Positions 36,218 to 45,405 of a stretch of 64,000 nt of DNA are shown piece by piece. How positions within the stretch are numbered: position 1 is the stretch's first letter; every line of letters begins with the position of its first letter. The translations under genes were made by a program, and so were the position numbers. The notes beneath the pieces are model-generated. The model was given only the letters and a program-made list of their open reading frames with translations, did no database searches and had not been told where the DNA came from. Origin of the DNA: Neiella litorisoli (GTDB lineage Bacteria; Pseudomonadota; Gammaproteobacteria; Enterobacterales; Neiellaceae); assembly GCF_014773395.1 (NCBI RefSeq), contig NZ_JACXAF010000003.1:1-64000 (forward strand), given 5' to 3'.

Positions 36218-38068
36218 ATGACAAACGCTAACCTTCTCCATTGCATACTTTTCGTTACCCTACTTGGCTACAGCAGTCTGTGCTCAGCTTCGGTGCCGGT
36301 AGCGCTAAATGGCGAACTCCGCCAGTGGCATACCATTGAACTGGCTTTCGCTGGGCCAGAGGTTTCGGAGCAAGACCCATACAACCCATTTCTCAATTAC
36401 CGCTTGAACGTTGAGTTCCGCCACCCAACAACGGGCAAAAGTTATGTCGTCCCGGGCTTTTTTGCCGCGGATGGCAATGCGGCGAATACTGCTGCCAGTC
36501 GCGGCAATCAATGGCAAGTTCGATTTAGTCCCGACGAGGTCGGGCTGTGGAGCTGGCAGGCACAGTTTCGTAAAGGGCCGTATGTCGCTATTTCTGAAGC
36601 CAAGCACTCCGGTCGTTCAGGGGCATACATGGATGGCCAAGGCGGTCAATTTGACGTTCAGGCATCAAACAAACAAGCGCCAGATTTTCGCGCCTTAGGT
36701 CGCTTGCAATGGGTGAATGAACGTTACTTGCGATTTACAGGAAGTGGCGATTACTTCATTAAAGCTGGACCCGATTCGCCGGAGAACCTGCTGGCTTACA
36801 CTGATTTTGATGGCTCTCAGCATCAAGATGGTTTTGGCGATGAACTGATGAAAACCTGGGCACCGCACCGAGCTGATTGGCAAAAGGGCGACCCCACTTG
36901 GGCCGATGACAAAGGTAAAAACCTGATTGGTGCATTGAATTACATTGCCTCTAAAGGAATGAACTCAATCAGCTTTTTAACCTTGAACATTAAAGGCGAT
37001 GACAAGAACGTGTTCCCTTATGTCGATTACCACACCTACGATCGCTTTGATGTGAGTAAGCTGGAGCAGTGGAATATTGTCTTTAGCCATGCCCAATCGC
37101 TCGGTTTGTTTTTACATTTCAAAACTCAGGAAGTGGAAAACCAAGGATTGCTCGATGGCGGCGGATTGGGCGCTGAGCGCAAACTGTATTACCGAGAGCT
37201 TATCGCCCGCTTTGGTCATCATCTGGCGCTGAACTGGAATATGGGCGAAGAGAATGGCGACTGGGTGCCGGAAAATACCACTGCGCCGCAAGGGACGTTA
37301 CAGCGCCTTGCCATGGCAGCCTACTTTAAGCAGGTTGACCCTTACCAACATCATCGAGTGATCCACAATGGCTGGTATTTTAACGATCTCAGAGGGGCGG
37401 ATAGCTGGTACACCGGCGCATCAGTGCAAACGTCGTCGCCTGATTTCAGCAATGTTCACAAGCAAGCCAAAGAAATTCTTAGCTGGCCCAATGCCAATGG
37501 CCGCCAATGGGCGGTAGCGGTGGATGAGCCAGGGGATGCTGAGCATGCTTTGAAACCCGATGCCATTAACCCTGAGCATCGAGATGCGCGGCAAAATGGT
37601 TTGTGGGGTGCCTATATGGCCGGCGCGTGGGGCACTGAGTGGTACTTTGGTTACAAGCATGCCCACAGTGATCTGACCGCTCAGGATTGGCGCTCACGAG
37701 ATAAGTTTTGGCAGCAAGCCAAGATTGCCATCGACTTTTTCTCAACGGTCGACGTTCCTCTGCACAAAGCTAAGAATCATGATGATCTGGCCGAAGGCGC
37801 ATGGGTGCTGGCCGAGTTGGGGGAATTTTACATCGTTTATGTCAAACGTATGCCTGAAAAGTTGATGCTGAAAATGTTGCCTCAGAACGCCCGTTACAGC
37901 GTCCAGTGGTACGATCCACTGCGCGGTGGCGGGTTACAGTTCGGCTCGGTAAAACAACTTCAGATCGAAGATGAGGGCAAGTATTCCTGGCTCAGAGTGG
38001 CGAGCGATTTAGGACAACCACCGACTCACCCAAACCAAGAGTGGGCCATTCTCGTTAAAAAGCTCTAG
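36218..38068 (+). CDS. DUF5060-domain glycoside-hydrolase-like protein
   Basis: A 616-residue exported protein: signal peptide (1-24), an N-terminal immunoglobulin-like DUF5060 domain (about 25-150), a TIM-barrel-like central domain (about 165-520) and a C-terminal beta-sandwich. Candidate catalytic acids are in 'NWNMGEENGDW' and 'VAVDEPGD'. Such proteins accompany agar-, carrageenan- and other polysaccharide-utilisation genes; the specificity is unknown. The start is ATG 36218 because it gives a clean signal peptide; an in-frame start near 36182 is possible. It follows the agarase gene and probably acts on the same substrate. Confidence 0.78.
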   Translation: MTNANLLHCILFVTLLGYSSLCSASVPVALNGELRQWHTIELAFAGPEVSEQDPYNPFLNYRLNVEFRHPTTGKSYVVPGFFAADGNAANTAASRGNQWQVRFSPDEVGLWSWQAQFRKGPYVAISEAKHSGRSGAYMDGQGGQFDVQASNKQAPDFRALGRLQWVNERYLRFTGSGDYFIKAGPDSPENLLAYTDFDGSQHQDGFGDELMKTWAPHRADWQKGDPTWADDKGKNLIGALNYIASKGMNSISFLTLNIKGDDKNVFPYVDYHTYDRFDVSKLEQWNIVFSHAQSLGLFLHFKTQEVENQGLLDGGGLGAERKLYYRELIARFGHHLALNWNMGEENGDWVPENTTAPQGTLQRLAMAAYFKQVDPYQHHRVIHNGWYFNDLRGADSWYTGASVQTSSPDFSNVHKQAKEILSWPNANGRQWAVAVDEPGDAEHALKPDAINPEHRDARQNGLWGAYMAGAWGTEWYFGYKHAHSDLTAQDWRSRDKFWQQAKIAIDFFSTVDVPLHKAKNHDDLAEGAWVLAELGEFYIVYVKRMPEKLMLKMLPQNARYSVQWYDPLRGGGLQFGSVKQLQIEDEGKYSWLRVASDLGQPPTHPNQEWAILVKKL

Positions 38069-38093
38069 TAGGGCATGGTTACCGATAACATTT

Positions 38094-38846
38094 TCAACCA
38101 GCCTTGAGCTGAGGTGTGATGATTTCGTCAAGCTCATTATGCTGCGATACTTCGGCAACAAAGACATAGCCAGATCCCCGAATCGTTTTAATGAGGCGGG
38201 GGTTTTTCGCACAATCGCCGAGTCGCTGTCGCAGCCGGCTCATCAGCACGTCAAGCCCTCTCTCTGTTGGCAAGGCCTGACGCCCACGCATGTAATCGGA
38301 AATATCATCTCGAGATAGCACCCGAGAAGGGTTGTCGATAAATATTCGTAGCAGTGTGTATTCATTGCTCGATATCGGCTCTGACTCGCCAGACGAGATT
38401 TTTTGTAAGCGTCTCATTTGGGTATCGACTAGCCAGTCAAGAAATAAGTAGTAGCGCTGGTTGGTTGGGGTTTGGCGGCTGCTGCGACGAAATTGAGCTC
38501 GGATGCGGGCGAGCAACTCTCTTTTGCCGTAAGGTTTATCGAGGTAATCATCAGCACCGGCATCCAAGCCCATGACTTTATCCATTTCATCGGAATCAGC
38601 GGCTAGCAAAATAATCGGCACCGACAGAAAGCTTCGCACGTCACGACAGGCTTGAAAGCCATCTTCACCGGGTAACATAACATCTAAAATAATTAAATCT
38701 GGCGCGGAGTGGCGCGACAGCTCTTGCATCTGTTGGCCACTATGCGCCGATAAAACGCGATAGCCGTTGTTTTCCAACATTAATTGCAGGGCTCGATTGT
38801 GTTCATGATCAGCATCGACAACGAGTATTGTTTTTTTGTCGCACAT
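38094..38846 (-). CDS. OmpR/PhoB-family response regulator with atypical receiver
   Basis: A 250-residue regulator: receiver domain (1-120) and winged-helix DNA-binding domain (about 135-235, 'TERGLDVLMSRLRQRLGD', 'IKTIRGSGYVF'). Phospho-acceptor Asp55 ('ILDVMLPGEDG') and Lys104 are present. The usual second acidic pocket residue is Ala12 ('VVDADHE'), and the switch Thr/Ser is Ala82 ('PIILLAAD'), so phosphorylation may be altered. The start is ATG 38846, preceded by GGAG; ATG 38858 is the alternative. No histidine kinase is adjacent. A TTGTTACATTGTTAAC stretch lies in its promoter. Confidence 0.88.
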   Translation of the reverse strand: MCDKKTILVVDADHEHNRALQLMLENNGYRVLSAHSGQQMQELSRHSAPDLIILDVMLPGEDGFQACRDVRSFLSVPIILLAADSDEMDKVMGLDAGADDYLDKPYGKRELLARIRAQFRRSSRQTPTNQRYYLFLDWLVDTQMRRLQKISSGESEPISSNEYTLLRIFIDNPSRVLSRDDISDYMRGRQALPTERGLDVLMSRLRQRLGDCAKNPRLIKTIRGSGYVFVAEVSQHNELDEIITPQLKAG

Positions 38847-38947
38847 CGCAAACTCCATTCCGAATCGTTACATACGAGTTGTATGGCACCGCGGCAAACA
38901 AGCTCGGCACTCAATTCTTCCGATAGTTATCGTTACCATATTGTTAC

Positions 38948-38959
38948 ATTGTTAACAAT
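38948..38959. promoter_or_regulatory. ATTGTTAACAAT palindrome upstream of the response regulator
   Basis: The same perfect 12-mer as at 33819, about 100 bases before the regulator's start. It is preceded by TTGTTACA, giving two TTGTTA half-sites eight bases apart, so self-regulation is possible. Confidence 0.55.
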
Positions 38960-39052
38960 TTTCTTTCTAGAGGGAAGGATCACCAATTTTCCGATTCAAT
39001 CATTCGAATGCCAGTAGTGTGCTTGAGATCACTTGGGTTGAGATAAGGCCAG

Positions 39053-39078
39053 AAAAAAGCCCCGCGACCTTGCGGGGC
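39053..39078 (-). terminator. Terminator of the TonB receptor-lipoprotein unit
   Basis: A GCCCCGC/GCGGGGC stem (39059-39078) followed on the minus strand by six T, about 50 bases after the lipoprotein gene stop. Confidence 0.9.
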
Positions 39079-39126
39079 AATAACGTAGCCTTGGGGGAGG
39101 CATATTGTTGTAATTAGCGATATGGA

Positions 39127-41328
39127 CTAAGGAATCTCAATGACGCGGACATTGTCGATGTTGTACTGGGCGTTGGCCTCGGTGAAGCTCAGCTCCAAGG
39201 TGACCGTCTCATTTTCCCAATCAATACCTGCGCTGGAGGCTTGCGTGGCTTCATTCAACAACACGGTTGGCGCCATGGTGTAACCTCCATAGGTTTGCGC
39301 CACAGTGCTAATGGTGTCGCCAGAAGCGGTGGCTAATGCCACGCCAACAGGCGTTGATACATCATTGCCATAGTTGTCGCTGAAATTGGTGTAGGTCACG
39401 GACATCGATACCGCAAAGCGTGCGCCTGGTTTCACCGCTCCCATCGATACTGGCAAGCTGACAACTACTGGTCCTGCAGCGCCTGTGGTATCAACGGCTA
39501 AACCACCAGTGGTGCCGTTCGCGGCAGCATCTGCTGAGATTGTCGCGCTGCCACCATCAACGGCAACAGCAGCAGTCAGGTCCTCAAAGGTACCGGCGTC
39601 ATCTGCCACAATGTCATGTATGGCTGAGTCGATGTGACCAAACTCCACCATGCGGTAATCATCCATTGCCAATGGTGGAATGTCGTCATTACCGGAACCA
39701 TTGAACAAGAACATACTGATGTTCTCGGCGCCATAGGTATTGATCATCGCGTGGAGTTGATAGTTACCGAATTCGCCAGTATCGAGATATAGGATGGCTT
39801 CATCCCATTCGCCCGCGTTGTTGTAGGCAGGGCGAGGGCTAAACCAGAACTTGTAACCAATATCCGGTAGGTTACCAGCAATGGTTGATAGTGCCGTCAT
39901 CGGCGCGGCGCCACCAGTTTTCAGGTTGTACGCCAAGTAGTACTTGGTATCAGCCTTCATATCAGGTAGGTTGTCGTTCGGCAAACGCAGCAGCGTACTC
40001 CCTTCAAACAACATGCTGCCATTGCCGTTCGCAGCATCACCCTCAGTTTGGTAAGGTGCTGCGCCGCAACCCCATGGACAGTGAATTGGCAGTGCCAGTG
40101 GCTTCTCGAAGTTGTAGTTATCAAAGGTCTCAACAAACAAGTTAGACTCGGCTCCGACAACGGTGACATTAACGGTGCGGAAACCATCGGTCTCGATGTC
40201 GTTGCTGTCTTTCAGTCGGTACGTCATTGATACGGTTTGCTGCTCGCCCACTGCTAAGGTGTAGAATGCATGTGGGTCAACGACTAGCTCATTGCCTTCA
40301 AAACTAAAGCCATATTTGTAGGCTTGCTCCGCAGCAAAGTCACCATCAAATGCGGTGATGGCATCGCCTTCTGCATCGCTTACGCCTTCAAGCAAGTCAA
40401 TACGGGTGAGGGCGTCAGTTGACTGTATTGTCTTGTTGAGAACGTACTCGGTAACATCTGGTGCGCCGGGAATGTCTTCGACACCAAACACATTAATGAC
40501 CACCTGACGAGGCACTTTTCTTAGGCCATCAAAGACGTTGTAGTTGTAAACCAAGGGCGTTGATACACCAAACGGGATACTGTCTTTGACAGACGACAAG
40601 TCCAGTATGAGGTTGCCACCGTCAACACTGTGAACATCGGCATCTTTAAACAAGTTGTCATCGGCAGGGCTCAAGTCGACCGCAGATAAATCATCGCCAT
40701 CGCCATCTGTCGCGCCCTCAAGCAAGTCAAATGATTGCGGTGCATTGGCGGCGTCTTTGGTTATGGTGTGCTCGACATTTCCGTGGAACTCGGGTGGTAC
40801 ATCTGCACCTTGGATCACCACAGTCATGACGCGCTCTGCAGCCAGTTCACCATCGGAAACATCGTAGGTGATCTCAAGCGTTTTAGTGGTCTCGTTGACC
40901 AGTTCGTCCATGTAAACACGTGGTTGAACCATCACTCGAAAATGCGAGCTCGCTAATTCAAATGCACCGTCATCGATAATCAAATTCGGCATGCCGTCGC
41001 CACCATCATGCTCAATGGTTTCGCCATCAAGGGTGATCCGAACGTTTTTGATTTGTAATGGGTCGCCATTGGCGTCCAGAGCGCCGTTGGCGCCGTTATT
41101 GCCAGCTTTGCTGCCGTCTACTTGCCCGGTCAGGTAGTAGTAGTATCGAGAGTCATCGCTAATGCCTTTTTCTGATAACGCAATAGCAATATCACCAGGA
41201 TGCTGTGGCGCGACATTTTCTGTTGGCACACTATCCGGAAGTTGTGGGTCAGAACTGCCACTGCCGCCACAGCCGACTAGGGATGCGGCTATCATTGCCG
41301 CTAACAATGTTTTGTTCGTATTTATCAT
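39127..41328 (-). CDS. Large surface lipoprotein with cadherin-like and carbohydrate-binding-like domains
   Basis: A 733-residue lipoprotein: lipobox before Cys near residue 20 ('SLVGCGGSGS'), a low-complexity linker, then repeated beta-sandwich modules (about 95-400) rich in Asp with 'DLLEGATDGDGDDLSAV' and 'DLLEGVSDAEGDAITAF', like cadherin-type calcium-binding repeats. Two jelly-roll-like domains follow (about 400-570 and 590-733). No catalytic signature is seen. The start is ATG 41328, which begins the signal peptide; upstream in-frame codons run through the intergenic gap. It follows the big TonB receptor by 58 bases and may play the glycan-capturing part that SusD plays in Bacteroidetes; that is inference. 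Confidence 0.7.
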   Translation of the reverse strand: MINTNKTLLAAMIAASLVGCGGSGSSDPQLPDSVPTENVAPQHPGDIAIALSEKGISDDSRYYYYLTGQVDGSKAGNNGANGALDANGDPLQIKNVRITLDGETIEHDGGDGMPNLIIDDGAFELASSHFRVMVQPRVYMDELVNETTKTLEITYDVSDGELAAERVMTVVIQGADVPPEFHGNVEHTITKDAANAPQSFDLLEGATDGDGDDLSAVDLSPADDNLFKDADVHSVDGGNLILDLSSVKDSIPFGVSTPLVYNYNVFDGLRKVPRQVVINVFGVEDIPGAPDVTEYVLNKTIQSTDALTRIDLLEGVSDAEGDAITAFDGDFAAEQAYKYGFSFEGNELVVDPHAFYTLAVGEQQTVSMTYRLKDSNDIETDGFRTVNVTVVGAESNLFVETFDNYNFEKPLALPIHCPWGCGAAPYQTEGDAANGNGSMLFEGSTLLRLPNDNLPDMKADTKYYLAYNLKTGGAAPMTALSTIAGNLPDIGYKFWFSPRPAYNNAGEWDEAILYLDTGEFGNYQLHAMINTYGAENISMFLFNGSGNDDIPPLAMDDYRMVEFGHIDSAIHDIVADDAGTFEDLTAAVAVDGGSATISADAAANGTTGGLAVDTTGAAGPVVVSLPVSMGAVKPGARFAVSMSVTYTNFSDNYGNDVSTPVGVALATASGDTISTVAQTYGGYTMAPTVLLNEATQASSAGIDWENETVTLELSFTEANAQYNIDNVRVIEIP

Positions 41329-41386
41329 CTTTAAACACCAAAGTTTGGTAGGTGGCGCGATTGCTCGTCCACCTACTGAATCCAAG

Positions 41387-44300
41387 TTAGAAGGTTGCGC
41401 GCAATGCTAGGCGGTAGGTGGTACCCACTTTGTAGCGGGTAATCGTCCGCGACTTGGTGGCGCCATCCATTGGTGTTGATTCCAATAATGCGGCATAGCT
41501 ATAACCATCACCTGCTTCATTGAGGACCGGTACCACTTCTAATTCGCGGCTGGTCCAGAACGTGCGGTGTTCTGAGTCGGTTAAGTTGATTGCTTGGAAC
41601 GACAGACTCATCCAGTCGTTGGCTTGCCATGTGGCAGATAGGTCGAGCGAGTTACGCCCTTCACGCCACAACGAGCCTTGCTGATAAGTCCGGCCGCGAA
41701 GGCCAGTGTTCCAATCTTTACCAACCAACGAGTCATCTTGACCTTGGAAACTTAAGCGGATTTGGTGGCCATCTTGCTCCCAGAAACCTGTCACGTTGTA
41801 GGCATGCTCTGGGGTGTCGGCTACTGGATAACTTGGCATTGATTTGCCAGTTACATCAGAGATCTGCTTATCGTACTCACTATCCTGATAGGTGTAGTTG
41901 GCGGATAAGCCTAAACCGCTGAGGAAGTAGCCCGGCAAGAAGTCATACATTTGCTGGTAGCCCACTTCGATCCCTTTAACAGTGGCTGAATCACCGTTAA
42001 ATAAGCGGTTGACGTTGAACTCGTGACAAACATCAGACCACGCATCGGAAACAACTAATGGATCGTTTTTGTTGAAGGCGATGTCGGTCGTAGTACGCAG
42101 TGGCATACAGCCTGATAGACCTTCATCCTCTAAGCTTGGATCATGCGAGAGCAAAATGTCGTTCGGATCAATCGAGTCAACGTCTCTCACGTCTTTGATG
42201 TAGGTGCGGAATGATTCGGTATCGGTGAAGTTAGACATGTCTTTGTAGAAGAATGCCACGCTTAACATCGATACGTCGTTGAAGTACCACTCCAAGGACA
42301 CATCGAGGTTTTTCGACTCCAATGGATCCAACTTGGTGTTGTACATGTTGATGGTGCCCGGATTAATCCGTTCACGCCCGCCACCCCAATAGGTCGCCCA
42401 CATTTCATTGAGGCTTAAACCGGCACGCAACTCATCAATTTCTGGCCGTGTCATGGTCTTAGAGGCAGCAAAACGACCAATAAAATCATCACTAAAGGCA
42501 TAGTTCAGGTTCAAACTAGGCAGATAGTTGGTGTAGCTATGGCTGCCTTTACTTGGATACGACGCGATGGTTTTATCAACTTCGCCAAGCTGGTAGAACT
42601 CAGGGCCAACGTCGGTTGTGCCGTTGCCTGTGTAGCCGTAGTGTGGTGTGGTCGCAGCTGGATCGCCCCAACCATGGTCGCGACTGGTGCTGACATCAGC
42701 ATAACGCCACATGGTGTACCAGTTGATTGTTGGTGGTGTGTAACCTGCTGGGTAATTGCCTTGATTGCCACCGAAGTGATAATCGGCCCACTCCGCATAA
42801 GCAGGATCGTGACATGCGCCTTGATCGGCGATTCGTGTCCAAGTGCTTGGATCTGGATTGCTCACCTCAACCATCTGGCCCAAGCCATTGTCGACCATTT
42901 GCGTTGTGCGCCAACCAAGACCGTCTACCCGTTGGAACTTCTGCTCGTAGTAGGTAGTTTCACCCGGATCACCGAAGAATGGTTGCGAACAAGCCGGCAA
43001 GTTGGTGTTGCGCAAATCACGCAGGGTCAGCCAGTCAAACTCTGATTCGTTACCATTTTGTGGGAAGTCATAAAATGTGGCACCGGAATAACCTCTGGCA
43101 TCAACGTCGGTTTTGACCATGCGCATACCAACGTTACCGGTCAGCGCGCCATCGAGATAATCAAAGTTCGCCTTGATGTAAAACGCTTTGGTATCAATGT
43201 CCGTTTCGCGAGTGTTGGTTGAGTTGATGGTTTCAGACAGCTCAGGGTCACCGACGACTAGGTTGTAAGCTTCGACCAAATCAATGGTGGTCCAGTTCTG
43301 CGTTGCGTTGGAGCGAGGTATACCAAGCGAGCCCATGACGTTGTCGTAGCGCATGCCGCTCTCGTCCAAGATCATCGGCGCTAAAATATTGGTCAGTGGA
43401 CCGGAAGGCGGTACCAGCGGATCGCCGTTTTCGTCTTCTACAGCTTCAGTCTTGGTGTTGGCATTGTAGGTAAACTGCTGATGATCAACATACTTTTCAC
43501 GTTTTGAAATTTTGGTGCCAAACTCGATTTGAGTCACGCCAAAGGCGTCAACATCCCAGTCAAAATCTAACTTAAAGGTTTTGATTTCATCTTCGATGTG
43601 GCTTTGGTTACGACTAATCGAACCAAGGTGGAAAGTGTTGGCGTCTGCTGGATTAAATGCAGTATTGACCTCATTATCGCGCCACGGCAACTCACCATCA
43701 GGGGTATCGGCTGCGGTAATGTTTTCACCCAAATCAGCGAAGCTCTCGCCAACCTGTAAGCGGCACTTGCCGGTGGTGCAATCGTAGCCGACCAATTCAG
43801 TGATTAAGCCTTGCTGGCCTTTGTCGAACAATAGTTCAGAGCTGACTTGGCTGTAGTTCTGCATGTTGGTGTACAGAGCCAGTGGCACCGTGTCAGATTC
43901 ACTTTTCGACATGCTGATTGCGGCATCCATATACAAGGTGTCGGTCAGCTCTTGGTTCCACCGTAAGCTTGCGGTGTAGTTTTCATCATCCGTACCGCCT
44001 TGGGAGCGCGAGATGTCGCCTTTGGTGAAGCGATCAAGACGTTTGACCAAGGTATAAGTATCTGGGTTGTAGACGTACCAATCTTCCTGCGGATCGGTAA
44101 ATAGCGAGGGTTCGCGGTTCGCCAACGTGGTTTCGCCTTCAATCATGTTCGGCGAAGTTGAACGATTGACGCTAATACCGTCATATTCACGGCGATTTTT
44201 CTTCTTGCTGTATGTGACATCAAACATCACGTTAGTGGCGTCAGATGGCGCATATTGCAAACCGATGGTGCCACCCCAACGGTCGTCTTCATTAAAGTGA

Positions 44301-45121
44301 GCCTCGTAGTGCGAGTTGTTTGGCTCAATAGCGCGAACGTTATTAATCAAGTTACCGTCAGTGTCTCTGGCAATGCTGATTTCAGGCGATGCTTCGTAGC
44401 GGCCGACACGGAATTGATCTTTGCGATAGCTATTGGTTTCGTCATAGAAGGTAAAAGCGATACCAAACGACTCATCCAAGAATTTCTTCACGCCAGAGAC
44501 TTGGAATTTGTGATCGTATTCTTCAGCAAAATCGTTGTAGCGACCCTGTGCAACAACGTTAATACGCTCGTTTTGAACATCCAAAGGACGCACTGTTGTT
44601 AGGTTAATGGTCGCGCCTAAAGAGCCTTCATCGTGATCGGCACTTGGTGTTTTTACCACTTCAAGTTTTGACAGAATGTCGGCGGAATAGAGGCTGAGAT
44701 CGACGGCTTGGCTGTCGCCTGTTGAGGTCAGTACTTGGCCATTCAGTGTGATTTGGTTTTGGTTCGACGACGCGCCTCGAACGGTGACTTGGGAACCTTC
44801 GTTACCGCCGTTCGTCACCACTGAAACGCCAGTAATACGACCGAGTGCGTCGGCAATATTTTGGTCGGTGGTTTTACCAACGTCCTCGGCGTTAATCGAG
44901 TCGCTGACGTTAGAGTTGAAGCGTTTGTTGTTCATTGACTTGAGTAAGCCGCCACGAAGGCCTTTTACTTCAATGACTTCAACTGCTTCCGATTGATCTT
45001 CAGCGGCAACCGCGGTTGTACTGTCTTGGTTTTGCTCCGCTGCCACCGCATTCAGTGACATGGCGGATACAACAGCTAAAGCCAAGGCACTTAATTTGAA
45101 ATTAGTATCAGTACCAGCCAT
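41387..45121 (-). CDS. Large TonB-dependent receptor, polysaccharide type
   Basis: A 1244-residue outer-membrane receptor: signal peptide (1-29), plug domain with 'IADALGRITGVSVVTNGGNEG' features (shortened: DALGRITGV), 'VTVRGASSNQNQITLNG', and a 22-strand barrel ending in 'YRLALRATF' with terminal Phe. Its size and the insertion-rich loops are typical of receptors for oligosaccharides in marine Alteromonadales. The start is ATG 45121, nine bases after GGAG. It is transcribed with the lipoprotein gene downstream. Location beside a GH86 enzyme suggests agar or porphyran oligosaccharides as substrate. Its promoter region holds TTGTTAACAA and TTGTTACATTG. Confidence 0.93.
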   Translation of the reverse strand: MAGTDTNFKLSALALAVVSAMSLNAVAAEQNQDSTTAVAAEDQSEAVEVIEVKGLRGGLLKSMNNKRFNSNVSDSINAEDVGKTTDQNIADALGRITGVSVVTNGGNEGSQVTVRGASSNQNQITLNGQVLTSTGDSQAVDLSLYSADILSKLEVVKTPSADHDEGSLGATINLTTVRPLDVQNERINVVAQGRYNDFAEEYDHKFQVSGVKKFLDESFGIAFTFYDETNSYRKDQFRVGRYEASPEISIARDTDGNLINNVRAIEPNNSHYEAHFNEDDRWGGTIGLQYAPSDATNVMFDVTYSKKKNRREYDGISVNRSTSPNMIEGETTLANREPSLFTDPQEDWYVYNPDTYTLVKRLDRFTKGDISRSQGGTDDENYTASLRWNQELTDTLYMDAAISMSKSESDTVPLALYTNMQNYSQVSSELLFDKGQQGLITELVGYDCTTGKCRLQVGESFADLGENITAADTPDGELPWRDNEVNTAFNPADANTFHLGSISRNQSHIEDEIKTFKLDFDWDVDAFGVTQIEFGTKISKREKYVDHQQFTYNANTKTEAVEDENGDPLVPPSGPLTNILAPMILDESGMRYDNVMGSLGIPRSNATQNWTTIDLVEAYNLVVGDPELSETINSTNTRETDIDTKAFYIKANFDYLDGALTGNVGMRMVKTDVDARGYSGATFYDFPQNGNESEFDWLTLRDLRNTNLPACSQPFFGDPGETTYYEQKFQRVDGLGWRTTQMVDNGLGQMVEVSNPDPSTWTRIADQGACHDPAYAEWADYHFGGNQGNYPAGYTPPTINWYTMWRYADVSTSRDHGWGDPAATTPHYGYTGNGTTDVGPEFYQLGEVDKTIASYPSKGSHSYTNYLPSLNLNYAFSDDFIGRFAASKTMTRPEIDELRAGLSLNEMWATYWGGGRERINPGTINMYNTKLDPLESKNLDVSLEWYFNDVSMLSVAFFYKDMSNFTDTESFRTYIKDVRDVDSIDPNDILLSHDPSLEDEGLSGCMPLRTTTDIAFNKNDPLVVSDAWSDVCHEFNVNRLFNGDSATVKGIEVGYQQMYDFLPGYFLSGLGLSANYTYQDSEYDKQISDVTGKSMPSYPVADTPEHAYNVTGFWEQDGHQIRLSFQGQDDSLVGKDWNTGLRGRTYQQGSLWREGRNSLDLSATWQANDWMSLSFQAINLTDSEHRTFWTSRELEVVPVLNEAGDGYSYAALLESTPMDGATKSRTITRYKVGTTYRLALRATF

Positions 45122-45217
45122 TAACGTATTCTCCAATTTGAGTTTTTCATCTTTTCCCCCTATTTTGCTCCGGTGGCCCTCAGTGGGTTGAAAGCAAAAT
45201 GTTAATTTATGGATATT

Positions 45218-45227
45218 TTGTTAACAA
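45218..45227. promoter_or_regulatory. TTGTTAACAA palindrome upstream of the TonB receptor
   Basis: The core shared with 33819 and 38948, about 97 bases before the receptor start. A related TTGTTACATTG lies at about 45328, matching the half-site arrangement before the response regulator gene. Confidence 0.55.
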
Positions 45228-45405
45228 TTAAACGATAACCATAAACCAAAAAGGGATCTGCTGATTAAAACTCACGGTTACAGTCGGAGATGGTTTGTAA
45301 CTTGAGAGAGGGCTTTGTTGCAAAGTTGTTACATTGGTTAGATCTGAACCTGCGGTAACGTTGGATTGGTATTAGGTGGGAGGCGCCAGCCCTTGGCAAA
45401 TCTTG

